7,493 nt of DNA, from positions 1 to 7,493 of the forward strand of contig JASGCR010000099.1 in the NCBI GenBank assembly GCA_030054015.1, in the 5' to 3' direction. This document shows positions 4,960 through 7,493 of this stretch, piece by piece. Below the pieces are notes generated by a model. The model searched no databases. It saw only the letters and a list, made by a program, of their open reading frames with translations, and was not told the DNA's origin. The position numbers and the translations under genes were made by a program. Position 1 is the first letter of the stretch. Each line of letters starts with the position of its first letter. The stretch is from Candidatus Symbiobacter sp. Its GTDB lineage: Bacteria > Pseudomonadota > Alphaproteobacteria > Elsterales > Elsteraceae.

Positions 4960-6528
4960 CTATCGCCGCGCATCGCGTTCTGGGTTAAACTTTCCCATTC
5001 CTTGCCCAGCCAGCCAGGTCGCAAATTCCGCCTGTTGATCGGGCGACAGTAAAAGCCCATATTTGGTGCGGCGTTGCAAAATATCCTCTGGCGTTACCGC
5101 CCATTCCTGCGCGATGAGATAACGCGCCTCGGCCTCGTAAAAGCCGTGACCAAAATGCCGCCCCAATCCGGCGACATCTTTCGCCTCGCCCATCACCGCC
5201 CGCGCTCGCGTGCCATATAACCGCGCCAAATGCCGCGCGACCTGCGTGGGCAGCCAGGGATAATCCGCACAAAAACCCGCCAAAAACCCGGCAAAATCAG
5301 ATTGAAAGAAATCGCCGCCGGGCAAGGGCGCGGTCGCCGTCCAATCCCGCCCCATTTGCGGAAAATAGGGCGATAATTTGGCCAAAGAATGTTCGGATAA
5401 TTTGCGATAAGTGGTAATTTTGCCGCCAAAAATCGACAGAATCGGCAAACTCCCCGCCGCATCCTCGACATCAAACACGTAATCGCGGGTGACGGCACTG
5501 GGGTTTTCCGAGGTATCATCATATAAAGGTCGCACCCCGGCATAATGATCCAACACATCCCCCCGGCCCAATTGCGGCACGAAATAGCGATTCACCACAT
5601 CGAGCAAATAGCTGATCTCGGCCTCGCTAATCGCCACGTTTTCGGGCGGCAAGGGATGGGCTTCATCGCCATAGGGAATGTCGGTGGTGCCAATCAGGGC
5701 CAAATTATCCAGATATTGATTGACGAAAATCACTCGCCGATCCGTATTTTGCAGCAAATAATTGTGATCGCCGGGCCAGAATTTACGGGTGATGATGTGG
5801 CTGCCTTTGACCAACCGCACTTTGCGCTGGGAATTTTCCCCCGCCGCCGCCAGCACCTGTTGCACCCACGGCCCGGCCGCATTGACCAAGCCCTTTGCCG
5901 CCACCGTGACCGCCGCGCCCTCGGGGGTGGCAAAACTCACGCGCCAGATTCTGTCTTTACCCTGGCCATCACCGCGCCGTGCCGAGGTAAAACGGTGGCG
6001 GGTCAAAATCCGCGCCCCGCGCTCCGCCGCATCGATGGCGTTTAACACCACCAACCGCGCATCATCGACCCAACAATCGGAATAAACAAAGGCGCGGCGG
6101 TAATCGGGTTTAATCACGGCTCCGGCTTGATCTTTCCGCAAATCCATCGCTGCCGAGGGCGGCAAGATTTTCCGCCCGCCCAAATGGTCATACAAAAACA
6201 ACCCCAGGCGTATGAGCCAAGCCGGTCGGTCCTGCGGGCTGTGCGGCAAGACAAACCGCAGCGGCCAGATGATGTGGGGAGCCGCCCGCAGCAAGACTTC
6301 GCGTTCAATCAGGGCTTCGCGCACCAGACGGAACTCGTAATATTCGAGATAGCGCAAGCCGCCATGCACCAATTTGCCCGAACGCGAGCTGGTGCCGGTC
6401 GCCAAATCCCCCGCTTCGAGCAGCAAGACCTTAAGGCCGCGTCCGGCGGCATCCCGTGCAATCCCGACGCCGTTAATGCCGCCGCCAATCACCACCAGAT
6501 CGTAAGTTTCCATGTTATTATCCGTCAT
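4960..6528 (-). CDS. glpD: Aerobic FAD-dependent glycerol-3-phosphate dehydrogenase GlpD
   Basis: GlpD oxidises sn-glycerol 3-phosphate to dihydroxyacetone phosphate at the inner face of the cytoplasmic membrane and passes electrons to quinone. The 522-residue length is close to the E. coli enzyme (501). The N-terminal Rossmann FAD motif GGGINGVGIARDAAGRG lies at 15-31. The family signature TGTSSRSGKLVHGGLRYLE lies at 44-62. Further family blocks are NAAGPWV (216-222), VKGSHII (240-246), FGGKITTYRKLSE (367-379) and the C-terminal-domain block PEDILQRRTKYG (480-491). The start at 6528 leaves five residues before a second Met (METYDLVVIGGG). Neither start has a strong Shine-Dalgarno; AGGG lies only about 2 bases before the first ATG. 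The aldolase-family gene ends 18 bases upstream, so the two are probably co-transcribed and perhaps translationally coupled. No glpF, glpK or glpR is in view. Confidence 0.97.
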   Translation of the reverse strand: MTDNNMETYDLVVIGGGINGVGIARDAAGRGLKVLLLEAGDLATGTSSRSGKLVHGGLRYLEYYEFRLVREALIEREVLLRAAPHIIWPLRFVLPHSPQDRPAWLIRLGLFLYDHLGGRKILPPSAAMDLRKDQAGAVIKPDYRRAFVYSDCWVDDARLVVLNAIDAAERGARILTRHRFTSARRGDGQGKDRIWRVSFATPEGAAVTVAAKGLVNAAGPWVQQVLAAAGENSQRKVRLVKGSHIITRKFWPGDHNYLLQNTDRRVIFVNQYLDNLALIGTTDIPYGDEAHPLPPENVAISEAEISYLLDVVNRYFVPQLGRGDVLDHYAGVRPLYDDTSENPSAVTRDYVFDVEDAAGSLPILSIFGGKITTYRKLSEHSLAKLSPYFPQMGRDWTATAPLPGGDFFQSDFAGFLAGFCADYPWLPTQVARHLARLYGTRARAVMGEAKDVAGLGRHFGHGFYEAEARYLIAQEWAVTPEDILQRRTKYGLLLSPDQQAEFATWLAGQGMGKFNPERDARR

Positions 6529-6546
6529 CGCCCTGACTCTAGGTTT

Positions 6547-7245
6547 TTAGGGTTTTTTCACCGCTGGCTTGCCTTTTTTCATCGCCGCGTCGGGGTCTTG
6601 GATGCCATAACTGGAAAAACCCTTCAGAGTGTCGGCAATTTGCGCTTCGTTGAGCAAGACCGGGCCGCCAATCAGCAGGCTATGATAATATTGTTTCGCA
6701 ATGGTTTCCAATTCCACCGCCGCCCACATGGCTTTCTCCAAATTGGCCCCGGTGGCAATCATGCCGTGATTGGCGAGCAAACAGGCGGTGCGATTTTCCA
6801 ATGCTTTTAACGCATGGGCGGAGAGTTCCGCCGTGCCATAAGTGGCATAATCGGAACAACGCACATCCATGCCGCCAAACGCCGCCATCATGTAATGACA
6901 GGCCGGTATCGATTTGCGGGCTATCGCCAACACCGTGCAATAAGTGGCATGGGTGTGGACAATGGCACCGACTTCGGGGCGGGCTTTCATAATATCGAGG
7001 TGAAACCGCCACTCGGTCGAGGGTTTCAGCGGCCCCTCCCATTCGCCATATTTGCCCTTAAGGTTAAGGGTGGCAATCATGTCCGGCGTCATTTTGGCAT
7101 AAGGTATGGCCGATGGGGTGATCAGCATCACATCCTGGTATCGCGCCGAAATATTGCCCGACGTACCTTGATTCAGGCCGGATTCGTTCATCCATAAACA
7201 TAAATCGATAATGGTTTGGCGTAGGGTTTTTTCTTCGGTTGACAT
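6547..7245 (-). CDS. Class II aldolase/adducin-family protein (L-fuculose-1-phosphate aldolase-like)
   Basis: This is a zinc-dependent aldolase of the FucA/AraD fold. Counting from the preferred start at 7245 (232 residues), it has the phosphate-binding GTSGN (27-31) and a second Ser/Ala loop at TPSAIPY (43-49). The catalytic Glu is in STEWRFH (E78), and the zinc ligands are in HTH (H97 and H99) and in ANHGM (H160), matching E73, H92, H94 and H155 of FucA. I prefer the second of two adjacent ATGs because AGGAG lies 6 bases before it and only 3 before the first (7248). Family members cleave sugar 1-phosphates such as fuculose, rhamnulose or methylthioribulose 1-phosphate to dihydroxyacetone phosphate plus an aldehyde; others epimerise ribulose 5-phosphate. 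The exact substrate cannot be read from the sequence. The Lys-rich C-terminal tail (KKGKPAVKKP) is unusual. glpD follows after 18 bases, which suggests a shared job around dihydroxyacetone phosphate. Confidence 0.93.
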   Translation of the reverse strand: MSTEEKTLRQTIIDLCLWMNESGLNQGTSGNISARYQDVMLITPSAIPYAKMTPDMIATLNLKGKYGEWEGPLKPSTEWRFHLDIMKARPEVGAIVHTHATYCTVLAIARKSIPACHYMMAAFGGMDVRCSDYATYGTAELSAHALKALENRTACLLANHGMIATGANLEKAMWAAVELETIAKQYYHSLLIGGPVLLNEAQIADTLKGFSSYGIQDPDAAMKKGKPAVKKP

Positions 7246-7251
7246 CATTTT

Positions 7252-7256
7252 CTCCT
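7252..7256 (-). promoter_or_regulatory. Ribosome binding site deciding the aldolase start
   Basis: The minus strand reads AGGAG, 3 bases before ATG 7248 and 6 bases before ATG 7245. The spacing favours the second ATG, though both could be used and the proteins would differ only by one N-terminal Met. Confidence 0.7.
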
Positions 7257-7277
7257 GTCATGGTTGTGAAGGGCGAC

Positions 7278-7328
7278 TCTCTTTTGAACAGCATTTATTC
7301 GGACTTTCCCTAAGGAAGGTCGGAATAA
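7278..7328. repeat. 13-mer copy followed by an imperfect 34-base palindrome upstream of the aldolase gene
   Basis: Positions 7278-7290 are the exact reverse complement of 50-62. Positions 7295-7328 form an imperfect palindrome: TTATTCGGACTTTCC pairs with GGAAGGTCGGAATAA allowing a few mismatches. The left arm resembles the ttattcag.ccttcc repeat at 170-184 and 213-227, so it belongs to the same family. It lies in the presumed 5' leader or promoter region of the aldolase-glpD unit, about 30 to 80 bases upstream of the start, where a hairpin or a regulator-binding palindrome could affect expression. I see no convincing promoter hexamers here. Confidence 0.6.
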
Positions 7329-7345
7329 GGCGAAAAATTCTCTGA

Positions 7346-7373
7346 CCCCCCCTTCCTGCTTAGGAAGGGGGGG
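7346..7373. repeat. Perfect 11-bp stem hairpin with C7/G7 arms
   Basis: The left arm CCCCCCCTTCC (7346-7356) and right arm GGAAGGGGGGG (7363-7373) are exact complements around the loop TGCTTA. The core CCTTCCTGCTTAGGAAGG is nearly the reverse complement of 179-197 beyond ruvB. The structure is very stable, but neither strand has an immediate T-tract, so it is best called an interspersed palindromic repeat. Confidence 0.75.
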
Positions 7374-7418
7374 ATAGAAAAGCTAGAGTTTTTTGTAAAA
7401 AAATTCATGGCTTTTCTT

Positions 7419-7476
7419 GGGGGGGTTGGTGCAAGATTTTGATTCTGATCAGATTTTTACCATCACCAACCCCCCC
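7419..7476. repeat. Perfect 13-base inverted repeat with a nested palindrome in its loop
   Basis: GGGGGGGTTGGTG (7419-7431) and CACCAACCCCCCC (7464-7476) are exact reverse complements separated by 32 bases. The loop contains the perfect palindrome TCTGATCAGA (7444-7453). Nothing coding is visible between 7257 and the right edge. The nested arrangement could be a terminator-like RNA hairpin for an off-window gene or a member of the local palindrome family. Confidence 0.7.
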
Positions 7477-7493
7477 GACCTATCCTAGGCGGC

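Noticed and set aside
6127..6810. 227-codon plus-strand open frame opposite glpD and the aldolase gene
   Set aside because: It spans the ends of two well-supported minus-strand genes and has no family features, so it is a shadow frame.

Overview
The window looks like chromosomal DNA from a Gram-negative, probably alphaproteobacterial (Rhodospirillales-like) bacterium. That placement rests on the style of the RuvA, RuvB and GlpD proteins, the GC-rich host genes and the many G/C-tract palindromes between genes; it is inference, not a database match. All convincing genes lie on the minus strand, so transcription runs from high to low coordinates.

Right part (about 4536-7476): a palindrome-rich non-coding stretch (about 7278-7476) precedes a class II aldolase/adducin-family enzyme (6547-7245). 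FAD-dependent glycerol-3-phosphate dehydrogenase glpD (4960-6528) follows after an 18-base gap. A small unrecognised protein with a Leu-Gly tetrapeptide repeat tail (4536-4901) comes next. The aldolase and glpD look like one transcription unit, and both could feed dihydroxyacetone phosphate.

Middle (about 2164-4535): an AT-rich island holds two genes in one direction. An ABC/OLD-like AAA ATPase (3011-4378) has its own candidate promoter. A 259-residue protein (2164-2943) carries a D-x16-E-x-K arrangement typical of PD-(D/E)XK nucleases. This ATPase plus nuclease-like pair, compositionally foreign and wedged between housekeeping genes, has the architecture of a two-gene anti-phage or anti-plasmid system. 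I cannot assign it to a named system, and it is the best candidate here for something undescribed. A short GC-rich open frame (2063-2167) ends exactly at the island edge and may be the stump of an interrupted gene.

Left part (1-1967): ruvA and ruvB, the Holliday-junction branch-migration genes, overlap by 4 bases (ATGA). ruvC is not in the window. Downstream of ruvB, positions 1-240 hold a perfect 27-base inverted repeat and two small hairpins. The hairpins belong to the same repeat family as those at the right end, in opposite orientation.
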